A DNA stretch of 64,000 bases from DSXF01 sp964387495 (GCA_964387495.1 CAYLXB010000004.1:1-64000); one strand, 5' to 3'. Numbered from the stretch's first letter, positions 52,280-60,685 are shown. Notes: generated from the sequence alone by a model not told the origin. Made by a program: numbers and translations.

Positions 52280-53434
52280 CTAATCCAATCGTTTCTTGAA
52301 ACTCAGGGCCGCAATAATCATTGCAATCAGGCTGTAAATTACGAGTGCAACGATATCTGACCAGAGAACCGTTATGCCAACCCCTTTCATAATTACGCCG
52401 CGTGAGATGCGGATGAAATAAGTCAGCGGCAGCATGCTCCCAATCAGTTGTGGAACGAAAGGCATGATAGTGCGCGGATAGACGATCCCGGTCAGCAGCA
52501 TGCTGAACAACATCACCACAGTACTGGCCTGCTGGGCCTGCCGCTGGTTTCTGGAAACCGTGGAAATGAGAAATCCCAGCCCCAGCGTGGAGGTGATGAA
52601 GAACAGGGTTAACAGCAGATATAAACTAAGGCTTCCCTTGAAAGGTACCCCAAACCAGAAGACGCCCAGGGCCAGGATGATCCCGATGATTAGCAAACAT
52701 AATCCAACCAGGGGCACCAACTTTCCGACCAGCAGCTCCAGCGGGCGGGTGGGCGTAGCCAGGATTTGTTCGATGGTGCCCATTTCCCTTTCCCGGACAA
52801 CGGCCAGGGCGGCTTGTGAAACGGCCGCGGTTTGCAGGATCATCCCCAGGATGGCAGGCAGGACGAACCACAGGTCTAGAAAATCTGGATTGTACAGAAC
52901 GCTGAACGAAGCCTGGATCGGCAGGGGCGTGGCCGGCGCGATGAGAATCGTTTTTCCACCTCGCCGTTCGTTTTTTTGTGCTGCAATCTGCAGGGCATAA
53001 TTTTGGGAAACAAGGCTGGCCGCACTGTATCCAGATTGAACGCTGTATGAATCAGACCCATCCAGCAGAATCAAAACACTGGCATTCCCGTTCTCGAGCT
53101 GGCTTGAGAAGTCTGGTGGAATCACGATACCCGCTTTTACCTTGCCGCTATCAATGGCCTGTTTCACTTGCGCCTCGTCTTGGGCAGACAGGCTGAAGTC
53201 GAAATATTGTGAATTCACAAATGACCGGATGAATTCCCGGCTTTTTTCGTCTTGGCTTTGGTCTGCAATGGCTGTCGGTATGTGATAGACGGTCAGGGAA
53301 ACTGCATAGGCGAACAGGAATAATTCAACCAGGGGCAGTCCAATGAGATACAACAGCGTTCGCTGGTCCCGTAATAGTTGGAATGTTTCCTTCTGAATGA
53401 GAGCAGATATTCGCATCCGGCTTTTGGAAATCAT
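52280..53434 (-). CDS. ABC-2 permease (second of pair)
   Basis: A 384-residue ABC-2 type permease. One N-terminal membrane helix (about 25-45) is followed by a ~150-residue extracytoplasmic domain (DQSQDEKSREFIRSFVNSQY onward). Five membrane helices in the C-terminal half include the REREMGTIEQILATPTRP amphipathic segment, typical of the YbhS/YbhR family. The start follows GAGG. It is separated from its paralogue upstream by six bases. Confidence 0.88.
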   Translation of the reverse strand: MISKSRMRISALIQKETFQLLRDQRTLLYLIGLPLVELFLFAYAVSLTVYHIPTAIADQSQDEKSREFIRSFVNSQYFDFSLSAQDEAQVKQAIDSGKVKAGIVIPPDFSSQLENGNASVLILLDGSDSYSVQSGYSAASLVSQNYALQIAAQKNERRGGKTILIAPATPLPIQASFSVLYNPDFLDLWFVLPAILGMILQTAAVSQAALAVVREREMGTIEQILATPTRPLELLVGKLVPLVGLCLLIIGIILALGVFWFGVPFKGSLSLYLLLTLFFITSTLGLGFLISTVSRNQRQAQQASTVVMLFSMLLTGIVYPRTIMPFVPQLIGSMLPLTYFIRISRGVIMKGVGITVLWSDIVALVIYSLIAMIIAALSFKKRLD

Positions 53435-53440
53435 GCGACC

Positions 53441-54574
53441 TCAATCCAGTGTTTGCCTGAAGAGCCGGGCAGCAAAGAACAGAATCAAGATGTCGTATAC
53501 GATCAGGACGATGACTTGGTCTGTCAGGAGCGGAAGACCTATCCCTTTTATGACCACGCCGCGCGAGATTGGAATGAACGCGGTCAGCGGGAAGATATAA
53601 CTGATCCACTGCAGGATTTTTGGCATGGAATAATGAGGAAAAACAAAACCGCTGATAAGCAGCCCCAGGAACATGGACATCATGGCCAATTGTTGGGCTT
53701 GTCGCTGGTTTTGAGAAATTGAGGATATCAATAAACCCAACCCCAGGCCTGAGATAACAAACAGGATAACCAAACTGAGATATAACAGAAAACTTCCCCG
53801 AAATGGAACCCCAAAACCTGCTGTCCCAACCGCAATGATCGTTATCAGGTTAATGATTGCAATCATCAGGTTGGGCAGTGTCTTTCCCAGCATAAGTTCG
53901 GCTGGCCGAATGGGCGTGACCAAAACCTGTTCGATCGTTCCGACCTCCCGTTCGCGTACCACAGCCAGAGCAGTCAGCAGGATGGTCTGTGTTTGCAGGA
54001 GCATGGCGATCATGCCCGGGATCATGAACCACAGGTCCTCCAGGTCCGGGTTATACAGGATGCGAATGTGCGCGTTCAGTGGCGTAAATGTTGCGCCAGA
54101 CGAACCCAGCCCCGAGCGATCCAGATTGTTTGATACCAGTTGGACCGCGTACTGGTGCGCAATAAGATTGGCCGCGTTGTAGGCTGATTGCGTTGTAAAG
54201 GGATCAGAACCGTCTACAATGAATAAAACCCTGGCCTCACGCCCGGCCGACTTTTGAGCAAAATTACGAGGAATGACAATTCCAATCTTTGCTTCCCCCC
54301 GATCGATTGCTTCGACGACTTGCTTTTGATTGGATACGGTTGAAATAACGTCAAAGTAGTTCGATTGCACCAGCGCTTCAATGTATTCCCTGCTATCTGG
54401 TTTCATGCTCAGGTCTGCTACGACCATTGGAATATGTTTGACATCCATGTGGATGGCGTACGCAAACAGGACAAGCTGGATGATCGGCATAAATAGAATC
54501 ATGAATAACGTTCCGCGGTCGCGGAATGTCATGATCAGTTCTTTTTGTGTGATTGCCCAAATTCTGCCAAGCAT
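53441..54574 (-). CDS. ABC-2 permease (first of pair)
   Basis: A 377-residue ABC-2 permease, paralogous to the next gene with the same one plus five helix plan. It has the same REREVGTIEQVLVTPIRPAE segment and an extracytoplasmic insert between about residues 45 and 175. First gene of the four-gene export operon. No HlyD-type adaptor and no TetR repressor (both found with ybhFSR) are present nearby, so transport across only one membrane is plausible, which would suit a single-membrane Chloroflexota cell. Confidence 0.88.
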   Translation of the reverse strand: MLGRIWAITQKELIMTFRDRGTLFMILFMPIIQLVLFAYAIHMDVKHIPMVVADLSMKPDSREYIEALVQSNYFDVISTVSNQKQVVEAIDRGEAKIGIVIPRNFAQKSAGREARVLFIVDGSDPFTTQSAYNAANLIAHQYAVQLVSNNLDRSGLGSSGATFTPLNAHIRILYNPDLEDLWFMIPGMIAMLLQTQTILLTALAVVREREVGTIEQVLVTPIRPAELMLGKTLPNLMIAIINLITIIAVGTAGFGVPFRGSFLLYLSLVILFVISGLGLGLLISSISQNQRQAQQLAMMSMFLGLLISGFVFPHYSMPKILQWISYIFPLTAFIPISRGVVIKGIGLPLLTDQVIVLIVYDILILFFAARLFRQTLD

Positions 54575-54892
54575 AAGATGATGTCATACTGCAAACGTTC
54601 TCCGCGCTTCGGGGAACGCCAGAGGTTGCGTGTATTATCGTGACTTGACCTGGAGCGATTATACCTACATTCCACTCCCGTTTGTCCGGGAGTGGTGCGA
54701 AAGGAGACTGGTGATGGTTACCAGGCTTCTTTTTAGGTCCCCAAATATGACACTTGACACGCCGCGCTTTCATTGGACACTTGACAGTCTAACTCATGCA
54801 TGATAACCTCGTGCCAGTACCCGGTTCGCCTCACTGTGTAAGTGATCTCCCGAGGTGACGGGTCAATTTTTTTCTTGTAGGAGTAAGGTAAG
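54575..54892 (+). other. Intergenic region between the exporter and cspA
   Basis: Divergent promoter space of about 320 nt. The segment GACACTTGACA occurs twice as a direct repeat (54749-54759 and 54776-54786), which may be two -35-like or operator copies, or the tip of an old transposon end. The 3' part forms the leader of the cold-shock gene, with AGGAG six to ten bases before its ATG. No gene seen. Confidence 0.5.
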
Positions 54893-55108
54893 ATGGCAGC
54901 AGAGCGTTTTGTTGGGACCGTTAAATGGTTCAACGCCACCAAGGGCTATGGCTTCATCGGCCGTGAAAATGGGGACGATGTATTCGTTCACTTCTCCGCC
55001 CTTCAAATGGATGGTTATCGCAAACTTGAGGCCGAACAGAAAGTGGAATTTTCCATTGAAGAAGGCCCCAAAGGCTTGCAGGCCGCCAACGTGGTAGTTA
55101 TTTCGTAA
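54893..55108 (+). CDS. cspA: Cold-shock protein
   Basis: A 71-residue single cold-shock domain. RNP1 is KGYGFIG and RNP2 is VFVHFSAL, with the aromatic residues that stack on single-stranded nucleic acid. It binds RNA and melts secondary structure. Normal family length. The gene has a long 5' leader, as cold-induced csp mRNAs often do, and is followed by a strong terminator, so it is monocistronic. Confidence 0.96.
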   Translation: MAAERFVGTVKWFNATKGYGFIGRENGDDVFVHFSALQMDGYRKLEAEQKVEFSIEEGPKGLQAANVVVIS

Positions 55109-55139
55109 GACTTTACCCCGGTTGAAAGTTTTGCGAATG

Positions 55140-55170
55140 GCAGGGTTGCGGAGACGCAGCCCTGCTTTTT
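55140..55170 (+). terminator. Terminator of cspA
   Basis: GCAGGGTTGCG (55140-55150) pairs with CGCAGCCCTGC (55155-55165), one wobble, loop GAGA, followed by TTTTT. Confidence 0.92.
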
Positions 55171-55175
55171 AAGCA

Positions 55176-55202
55176 CAGGCCGTCCACAAAGTGGGCGGCC
55201 TG
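55176..55202. terminator. Second hairpin between cspA and the MFS gene
   Basis: CAGGCCGTCCAC (55176-55187) pairs with GTGGGCGGCCTG (55191-55202) with one wobble. It lies 24 nt beyond the MFS stop on the minus strand and probably ends that transcript. Confidence 0.65.
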
Positions 55203-55225
55203 TCTCCTAAGGAGGATGGGGTTCA

Positions 55226-56539
55226 TCAATCTACTGTTGAAGCATTGACTTCTGCCTTTGGATAAGCCGCATCCAGTGAGGCTCCCTGGCGGCCTTTTTC
55301 CACGTCCATTATCACCGGCATGAAGAAGCCTGCCACACCCATGGCCAGCGAGAAGATCCCTGCCAGGATATACCAGATTTGGATACCCAGATAGTCTGAA
55401 ATGGGTCCGGCGATCAGCAGTCCGATCGGCATCATTGCACTGGCCAGGCTACTAATAAGGCTTATCACGCGGCCCTGCATGTCTGGCCGGACACTCGCCT
55501 GCAGGATGGCGTGGAGCGGGCCGTTGGCAAAGGGCAATGCCACACCCACGATGGACATGCCGGCCAATGCCATGGGGTAGAGACTGGCCGGAGCGAGGCC
55601 AACGGCAATAGTACCCGCGCCCAAGACAACGATGCCGGATAAGGATGTGGCCATGCGTCTCTTAAAACCTCCCCAGATGCTCAACAGCACCCCGCCGGTA
55701 ATCATGCCGACGCCCCAGGCCGAATCCATGAAGCCAAGTTCCAACGCTCCTTTGCCAAAGTGTTTGGTGATTAGCAGGGGAGCCAGTGCGCTGGTGGGGC
55801 TGAGCATGAAATTAATCCCAACGGCAATGCCGATGATGGCCATCAGGCCCGGCCAGCTCTTGACGTACACAAGGCCGGCGCGCAGGTCTTGCCAGTAGGA
55901 AAGTTTTTCTTCTTCTGGCTGTGCTTGGATCTTTTCTGGCTCCGGGATGGTAATGAACAGGAGGGGCAGGATGGCAACCAGCGCGGTGCCGATATCGATC
56001 AACAGCACACTTTGTGTCGGCATGATGCTGATCAGCAGGGCGCCGACCGGCGGTGCGATAATCCCAACTAATCCCTCCAGTGCCTGGCGCAAGCCCGCAA
56101 TCCGCGACAGGTGTTCATCTGGCACCATCAGTGAGGTGGACGCAGACATGGCTGGCCAGTGAAAGGCTCCGCCAAGCGACCGGATGAACATGATTACATA
56201 GACGTGCCAGATTTGAACCCGGCCGGTGGCAAAAAGCAGCATCAGCCCGAACGTGGCCAAGGCAATCACACTATCGGCCAGGATCATTATGAGGCGCCGG
56301 TTCAGGCGGTCCACCAGGGTTCCGATGAACGGACCCAGTACCACCTGTGGCAGTAGGGCTGCCAGGGAGGCGGTTGCCAGGATGGTGGCCGAGCCTGTTT
56401 TCTGGGTCAGGTACCAGACCAGCGCAAATTGCACCAGCGCGGAACCAAACAGGGAAAGCGACTGTCCGCTGAAAATTGCAAGAAACTTTCCCAGCCAGTT
56501 GGCTTTAAATTCTTGGGAGGTGATCGGAGAATTTGACAT
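55226..56539 (-). CDS. Major facilitator superfamily transporter
   Basis: A 437-residue MFS protein with twelve predicted membrane helices. It resembles the macrolide/enterobactin-exporter-like group (MFS_3): the N-terminal WLGKFLAIFSGQSLSLFGSA and the loop-2/3 segment GPFIGTLVDRLNRRLIMILAD are typical. Such proteins export drugs or siderophores by proton antiport. It is preceded by a very AT-rich, palindrome-containing leader and lies next to a ribbon-helix-helix regulator gene on the same strand. Substrate unknown. Confidence 0.87.
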   Translation of the reverse strand: MSNSPITSQEFKANWLGKFLAIFSGQSLSLFGSALVQFALVWYLTQKTGSATILATASLAALLPQVVLGPFIGTLVDRLNRRLIMILADSVIALATFGLMLLFATGRVQIWHVYVIMFIRSLGGAFHWPAMSASTSLMVPDEHLSRIAGLRQALEGLVGIIAPPVGALLISIMPTQSVLLIDIGTALVAILPLLFITIPEPEKIQAQPEEEKLSYWQDLRAGLVYVKSWPGLMAIIGIAVGINFMLSPTSALAPLLITKHFGKGALELGFMDSAWGVGMITGGVLLSIWGGFKRRMATSLSGIVVLGAGTIAVGLAPASLYPMALAGMSIVGVALPFANGPLHAILQASVRPDMQGRVISLISSLASAMMPIGLLIAGPISDYLGIQIWYILAGIFSLAMGVAGFFMPVIMDVEKGRQGASLDAAYPKAEVNASTVD

Positions 56540-56660
56540 ACGCGCCTTGAAATAGTTGATATAGGATTGTAATATTTAAACATAATTATACATAATATTT
56601 AAATATTGTCAATATATATTTATATTATTTATTTCCGATTGAATATTATTTAGGTGGGTT
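56540..56660 (-). promoter_or_regulatory. AT-rich promoter region of the MFS gene
   Basis: The stretch 56565-56650 is almost only A and T, with overlapping self-complementary words such as AATATTTAAATATT and ATATATATTTATAT. It must contain the MFS promoter. Its composition contrasts sharply with both neighbours. Confidence 0.5.
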
Positions 56661-57047
56661 TTACTTCATTCTCCCGGCCAGCACTTCTTTTAGCTTGTCA
56701 TTGGCTTGGAAGATGCCGCGTACCTGTATCGCCTCGATTGCCTGCGCGGCCAACTCAGGCGAAATGTCGTCTTCCAGCCTGAGCAGCCCGACAACGGAGA
56801 ATTTGACTTTCTCGCCCTTTGCGACGAAACGCTCCAAGTCGGCACGGCCATAATCGAAGATCCCAATTCCATAGGTATGCCGGGCAATGGATTGCTGGAC
56901 TTCCAGGTTGTGTTTGTCGAGTTGCGCACGGATGGCGGTGCGGATGAAATCTGTCCGGTTCGTGTACAGGCCTTCCTGCACCAGCAGGTCCACCTTGCCC
57001 AAATCCACGGCACTTATATTGATGGTTATCTTTTCACTGTCTGGCAT
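56661..57047 (-). CDS. Ribbon-helix-helix (CopG-type) transcriptional regulator
   Basis: A 128-residue protein. The first ~50 residues form a ribbon-helix-helix DNA-binding domain (EKITINISAVDLGKVDLLV, then TNRTDFIRTAIRAQLDKH). The C-terminal ~75 residues (VKFSVVGLLRLEDDISPELA and after) are a conserved but unnamed extension. The start at 57047 follows AAGGAGAAGG; the frame is open further upstream through the promoter. Two matching 20-bp palindromes surround its promoter, which fits autorepression. Confidence 0.85.
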   Translation of the reverse strand: MPDSEKITINISAVDLGKVDLLVQEGLYTNRTDFIRTAIRAQLDKHNLEVQQSIARHTYGIGIFDYGRADLERFVAKGEKVKFSVVGLLRLEDDISPELAAQAIEAIQVRGIFQANDKLKEVLAGRMK

Positions 57048-57059
57048 TTTCCTTCTCCT

Positions 57060-57079
57060 TACCATCCATAGGGATGGTA
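57060..57079. promoter_or_regulatory. Operator palindrome O1
   Basis: TACCATCC-N4-GGATGGTA, a perfect 8-bp inverted repeat placed just downstream of the -10, about at the transcription start of the regulator gene. Confidence 0.8.
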
Positions 57080-57084
57080 TCTGG

Positions 57085-57112
57085 ATTATAACAAAATACC
57101 CCCATTTGTCAA
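57085..57112 (-). promoter_or_regulatory. Consensus sigma-70 promoter of the RHH regulator
   Basis: On the minus strand, TTGACA (57112-57107), a 16-nt spacer and TATAAT (57090-57085): both hexamers are perfect. Confidence 0.88.
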
Positions 57113-57128
57113 GAAAAAGACATCCCCT

Positions 57129-57148
57129 TACCATCCATGGGGATGGTA
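57129..57148. promoter_or_regulatory. Operator palindrome O2
   Basis: TACCATCC-N4-GGATGGTA, the same arms as O1, located upstream of the -35. Centre-to-centre distance to O1 is 69 bp. Confidence 0.8.
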
Positions 57149-57246
57149 AGGGCTTTTTCTGCGGATCCCATTGTTGCCAATTTGCAGGGAAATCAAAGGC
57201 CTCCACTGGCAAAGTGGAGGCCTGATGTAACGGGCGTTGGAACTCG

Positions 57247-58260
57247 CTATTTTGCCAGCTTCTTCTTCAAGGTTGCTGTCAGCGCCGGGATGATCTGGAA
57301 CAGGTCACCCACCACGCCGTAACGCGCCACCTGGAAGATGGGCGCCTCGACATCCTTGTTGATCGCCACGATGGTCTTGCTGGCGCGCATGCCGGCCAGG
57401 TGCTGGATGGCACCGGAGATGCCGCAGGCAATGTACAGGTCCGGCGAGACCAGCTTGCCTGTCTGGCCGACCTGGTGGGCATAGGTCACATATCCCGCGT
57501 CCACGGCCGCACGGCTGGCGCCCATGGCACCACCCAGGGTATCTGCCAGTTCACCGATCAGTTTGAAACCTTGCTGGGCGCGCCAGACTTCTGCCTGCTT
57601 TTCGTCCAGCCCGGCCGGCGGGGTCAGCGCCGGGTTGTTTGCCACGCCGCGTCCGCCTGCAACGATTACACTCGCATCCGTCAGCGAGACGCCGCCTTCG
57701 GTGGCCCCGTAACCCTCAACAGTCGTGAGGGCTTCTGCCCTGGCCGCGGCTTTGGTCAGTATCCCGCTGCGGCCGGGTTGTGCTTCCGGTTTGGGGAAGG
57801 CGCGGCCGCGCAGGGTTACGATTTGAGGTTTGGTGGTGCAGGTCACGCTGGCCAGCAGTTTGCCGGCATAGACCGGGCGGGTGACGGCAACCCTGTCGCC
57901 TGCCAGGTCCAGGGCTACTGCATCCACGATCACACCGGTATTCAAGTCAACGGCGCACATTGCCGCCAATTCACGGCCGCGCGTTGTGGTTGGGAAAAGG
58001 ATCAGTTCCGGGGTTGCGGAGGCTGCCAGAGCCGAAAGGGTGGAGGCAAAAGCCTCCGGGCGGAAATCTGTCAGAGCAGGGTCATCCGCCAGCAGAACTT
58101 CATCCGCTCCATACTCAAAAGCTTCCCTGACCAGTGCTTCCACGCCGGACCCCAGTACGAGTGCCGTAACCGGGCCGAATTTCTTGCCCGCGCCGATAGC
58201 TTCCCATGAGACTGGCAGGGCACTGCCTTTGAAATGATCTACGTATACCCAGGTTTTCAT
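57247..58260 (-). CDS. etfA: Electron transfer flavoprotein alpha subunit
   Basis: A 337-residue ETF alpha subunit. The C-terminal FAD domain has the typical VIVAGGRGVANN-like segment, GGAMGASRAAVDAGYV, QVGQTGKLVSPDLYIACGISGA and AINKDVEAPIFQVA. With ETF beta it carries electrons from acyl-CoA or methylated-amine dehydrogenases to the quinone pool. The ATG at 58260 overlaps the etfB stop by four bases; the longer frame upstream has no homology. Confidence 0.95.
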   Translation of the reverse strand: MKTWVYVDHFKGSALPVSWEAIGAGKKFGPVTALVLGSGVEALVREAFEYGADEVLLADDPALTDFRPEAFASTLSALAASATPELILFPTTTRGRELAAMCAVDLNTGVIVDAVALDLAGDRVAVTRPVYAGKLLASVTCTTKPQIVTLRGRAFPKPEAQPGRSGILTKAAARAEALTTVEGYGATEGGVSLTDASVIVAGGRGVANNPALTPPAGLDEKQAEVWRAQQGFKLIGELADTLGGAMGASRAAVDAGYVTYAHQVGQTGKLVSPDLYIACGISGAIQHLAGMRASKTIVAINKDVEAPIFQVARYGVVGDLFQIIPALTATLKKKLAK

Positions 58261-59027
58261 AGTACTTTCTCCGCGATCAGTTTGTCGGCCAGTTTCTCGG
58301 CAATTTCCTCGGGTGAGCCGCCGCTGATGTACTCGCATTTCACCTCGCGGCTCGGCGGATTGGTCAATGTGGGCCAGGCTACTACCGATTCTGGTGCCGG
58401 GATACCCACTTCGGCCAGCGACCAGATCGGGATCTCAGTCTTGGCAGCCTTGCGGATGCCCATGAAAGAGGGGTAACGCGGTTCGCCGAAATCTTTGACC
58501 AGACTGAAGACGGCGGGTAGTTTGGCGCTCACTGTCTGGCGTCCCTCCTCCAGCGAACGTTCCACTTTGACCGTGCCGCCCTCCACCTTGATCGAGACGG
58601 CCAGGGTCAGCGCCGGCCATTTGAGCAGGCGGGCCGTCTGGGTGGGGGTCAGGCCGGAGTCGCCATCAATTGCCTGGCGCCCAAAGAAGGCCATATCCAC
58701 ACCGCCCACTTTCTGGACGACCGCCGCCAGCAGGCGGGCTACGGCTTGTGTATCCAGGTTCTTCAGAGCCGGATCGGAGATTAACAGGGCATCATCGGCG
58801 CCCATTGCCAGGGCATGTTTAAGCGCTTCCTTGGCGTTTTCGCTGCCGACGCTGATGGCTGTGACGGTTCCGCCATGCGCTTCCTTTTGCTGGAGCGCCG
58901 CTTCCACAGCATACTCGTCCCAAGGGTTGATGACCATGGGGGCATCGCCCCAGGCCGCCTGCCCGTTCTCTGCTGTTACTTTGGCGGCAGAATCGGGCAC
59001 TTGTTTGACAAATACAACGATTTTCAA
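58257..59027 (-). CDS. etfB: Electron transfer flavoprotein beta subunit
   Basis: A 256-residue ETF beta subunit with the N-terminal KIVVFVKQVPDSAAKV, the AMGADDALLISDPAL segment and the ETF beta recognition region FGRQAIDGDSGLTPTQTA. It begins with TTG at 59027, well supported by GTAGGAGG upstream. It heads the etfBA pair. The preceding intergenic stretch contains competing hairpins, and the Lrp/AsnC gene lies upstream on the same strand. Confidence 0.95.
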   Translation of the reverse strand: MKIVVFVKQVPDSAAKVTAENGQAAWGDAPMVINPWDEYAVEAALQQKEAHGGTVTAISVGSENAKEALKHALAMGADDALLISDPALKNLDTQAVARLLAAVVQKVGGVDMAFFGRQAIDGDSGLTPTQTARLLKWPALTLAVSIKVEGGTVKVERSLEEGRQTVSAKLPAVFSLVKDFGEPRYPSFMGIRKAAKTEIPIWSLAEVGIPAPESVVAWPTLTNPPSREVKCEYISGGSPEEIAEKLADKLIAEKVL

Positions 59028-59168
59028 GGGGACCTCCTACTCAAGATTAAATTAAAATACTGGCGGCTGGGAATGCCGCTGTGCGCGGGTGACCCGATGA
59101 TACCGCATTTGTAAGAGAAGGAAAAGTAGAGAGCAGTACATTTTTATGGTTTATTTATCCGGGCCTGG

Positions 59169-59227
59169 CCGGGAATCTTGCAGCAATTGCCAGATTCCCG
59201 GTCCCTGATGCAATGCCGGGAGTCTGG
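59169..59227 (-). promoter_or_regulatory. Mutually exclusive hairpins between asnC-like gene and etfB
   Basis: Three related arms: CCGGGAATCT (59169-59178), its exact complement AGATTCCCGG (59192-59201), and CCGGGAGTCTGG (59216-59227), which also pairs with 59190-59201 with one wobble. The middle arm can join only one partner at a time. No long U-run follows either stem, so a terminator/antiterminator role is only a possibility. Confidence 0.45.
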
Positions 59228-59246
59228 ATTGGTTGCATGTGAGTAA

Positions 59247-59702
59247 TTACATGCTCTCTGCTGCTGGAGACCAGCGGTAGCTTAATTTGTAGACTTTGGC
59301 CTCCATGAGCGTCTCTGTACTGCGTACTCCTGGGATGCTCTGGATGCGGTGTGTAACCAATTCGGTCAGGTGCTGCAGGTCTCGGCAGTAGACCTCCACC
59401 AAAAGATCATGTGAACCGAGTGTCAGTACAAGATAGGCGGTCTCGGGCAGTTCGGAAATGGCATGTGCGACTTCTTCGGTTTTTCCGGCTTCGACTGTGA
59501 CCACAATGATTGCCGGGGCTTGAAAATCCAGGGCGAAAGGATCCACAATGGAGACTGTGCGCACCACACCCTGCTCGACCAGGCCCTTGTAGCGCGCCCG
59601 TACAGCCGCCTCAGATAGTCCTACCCGTTTAGCGATTTGGGTAAAGGGAGCACGCCCATCTTCTTGTAGCACTTGCAGGATTGATCGATCGATTTCGTCC
59701 AT
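59247..59702 (-). CDS. Lrp/AsnC-family regulator
   Basis: A 151-residue regulator. An N-terminal helix-turn-helix (about 4-52, DRSILQVLQEDGRAPFTQIA, VGLSEAAVRARYKGLVEQG) is followed by a RAM effector-binding domain (about 65-145). These proteins sense amino acids or related metabolites and often regulate adjacent genes. It is divergent from the corrinoid/MttB operon and upstream of etfBA. The start at 59702 follows GAGGTGG. Confidence 0.9.
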   Translation of the reverse strand: MDEIDRSILQVLQEDGRAPFTQIAKRVGLSEAAVRARYKGLVEQGVVRTVSIVDPFALDFQAPAIIVVTVEAGKTEEVAHAISELPETAYLVLTLGSHDLLVEVYCRDLQHLTELVTHRIQSIPGVRSTETLMEAKVYKLSYRWSPAAESM

Positions 59703-59771
59703 GAGCCACCTCACTTGCAACGATTATCGCTGGAACTTAATGATTTTACTATGGAATTCGTGGTGATAAAT

Positions 59772-59790
59772 GTAATTATCTCTGAATTAC
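59772..59790. promoter_or_regulatory. Inverted repeat, candidate AsnC operator
   Basis: GTAATT-N7-AATTAC, a 6-bp perfect inverted repeat in AT-rich DNA between the AsnC gene and the corrinoid operon promoter. Confidence 0.5.
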
Positions 59791-59800
59791 GTTTATGTTG

Positions 59801-59829
59801 TTGACGAATGTTGCGAAAAACGCTAAAAT
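59801..59829 (+). promoter_or_regulatory. Promoter of the corrinoid/MttB operon
   Basis: TTGACG (59801-59806), a 17-nt spacer and TAAAAT (59824-59829). It lies directly beside the candidate operator. Confidence 0.65.
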
Positions 59830-60024
59830 CAAGTTGTTGTTCAGCCTTGCGAAGGTCGGCAGACCTGTGGCAGAGAGAAGCGCACCACCGCCCATCGATT
59901 TACAATGCAGAACACTTCAATCCGCATCGGAGCACATTGACGCACAGTGCAGTTCATCGCAGCCCAAAAATGCTCTCTGTGACCTTTGCAAGGCTCAGAT
60001 TTACACATTTCCTGGGAGGCAGCA

Positions 60025-60672
60025 ATGAGTCAAGACCTATTTGAATCCATGAAGCAGAGCGTTATCGACGGCGACCCTGATCTGGCCGCTGATCTGGCGC
60101 GTAAGGCCGTTGAGCAGGGACTCAACCCTCTTGACGCCCTCAATCAAGGCTTCGTGCTCGGCGTAAATTTCGTAGGCGAGCAATTTTCTGCCGGCGAGAT
60201 GTTTCTGCCCGATCTGGTGATCGCCGGCGAGGCTATGAAGGCTGCTGTTGCCGTGCTGGAGCCGGAACTGGCCAAGCGGGGCAGCCAGCGCGAGATTCTC
60301 GGCAAGGTAGTCATGGGAACCATTGAAGGTGATATCCACGAGATTGGTAAGACTCTGGTGGTTACAATGCTTTCTGCCACTGGTTTCCAGGTCTATGATC
60401 TGGGTGTGGATGTCCCGGTGATGAAATTCGTCGAGAAGGCGCGCGAGGTCGGGGCAAATATCGTCGGTATCAGCGCCCTATTGACCACTACCATGGTCAA
60501 GCAGAAGGATGTCATTGAGGCATTGGAGGACAGCGGCCTGCGCCCGCAGGTGCGTGTGATGGTTGGCGGTGCACCTGTGACCCAAGCCTGGGCAAAGGAA
60601 ATCGGTGCTGACGGTTATAGTGAAGACGCCGTCGGCGCAGTTGCAGTTGCCAAGCAATTGGTTGGCAACTGA
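60025..60672 (+). CDS. Corrinoid (B12-binding) methyl-carrier protein, MttC/MtbC-like
   Basis: A 215-residue corrinoid protein. An N-terminal helical cap (about 1-85, NQGFVLGVNFVGEQFSAGEMFLPD in parts) precedes the Rossmann-like B12 domain. The axial ligand histidine is in GDIHEIGK, with GISALLTTTM and VGGAPVT completing the B12 site. It carries a methyl group between a substrate-specific methyltransferase and an acceptor enzyme. The ATG at 60025 follows GGGAGG. It is the first gene of the operon with two MttB-type methyltransferases. Confidence 0.93.
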   Translation: MSQDLFESMKQSVIDGDPDLAADLARKAVEQGLNPLDALNQGFVLGVNFVGEQFSAGEMFLPDLVIAGEAMKAAVAVLEPELAKRGSQREILGKVVMGTIEGDIHEIGKTLVVTMLSATGFQVYDLGVDVPVMKFVEKAREVGANIVGISALLTTTMVKQKDVIEALEDSGLRPQVRVMVGGAPVTQAWAKEIGADGYSEDAVGAVAVAKQLVGN

Positions 60673-60685
60673 TCTGGAGGCCTGT

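Larger units (their letters stand above)
59703..60024 (+). other. Divergent region and leader of the corrinoid/MttB operon
   Basis: About 320 nt holding a candidate operator, the operon promoter and a leader of ~190 nt. Small open frames in the leader have no family match. I see no cobalamin-riboswitch pattern. Confidence 0.55.

Noticed and set aside
59830..60024. Cobalamin riboswitch in the leader of the corrinoid operon.
   Set aside because: I found no B12-box-like segment or matching helices in the leader.
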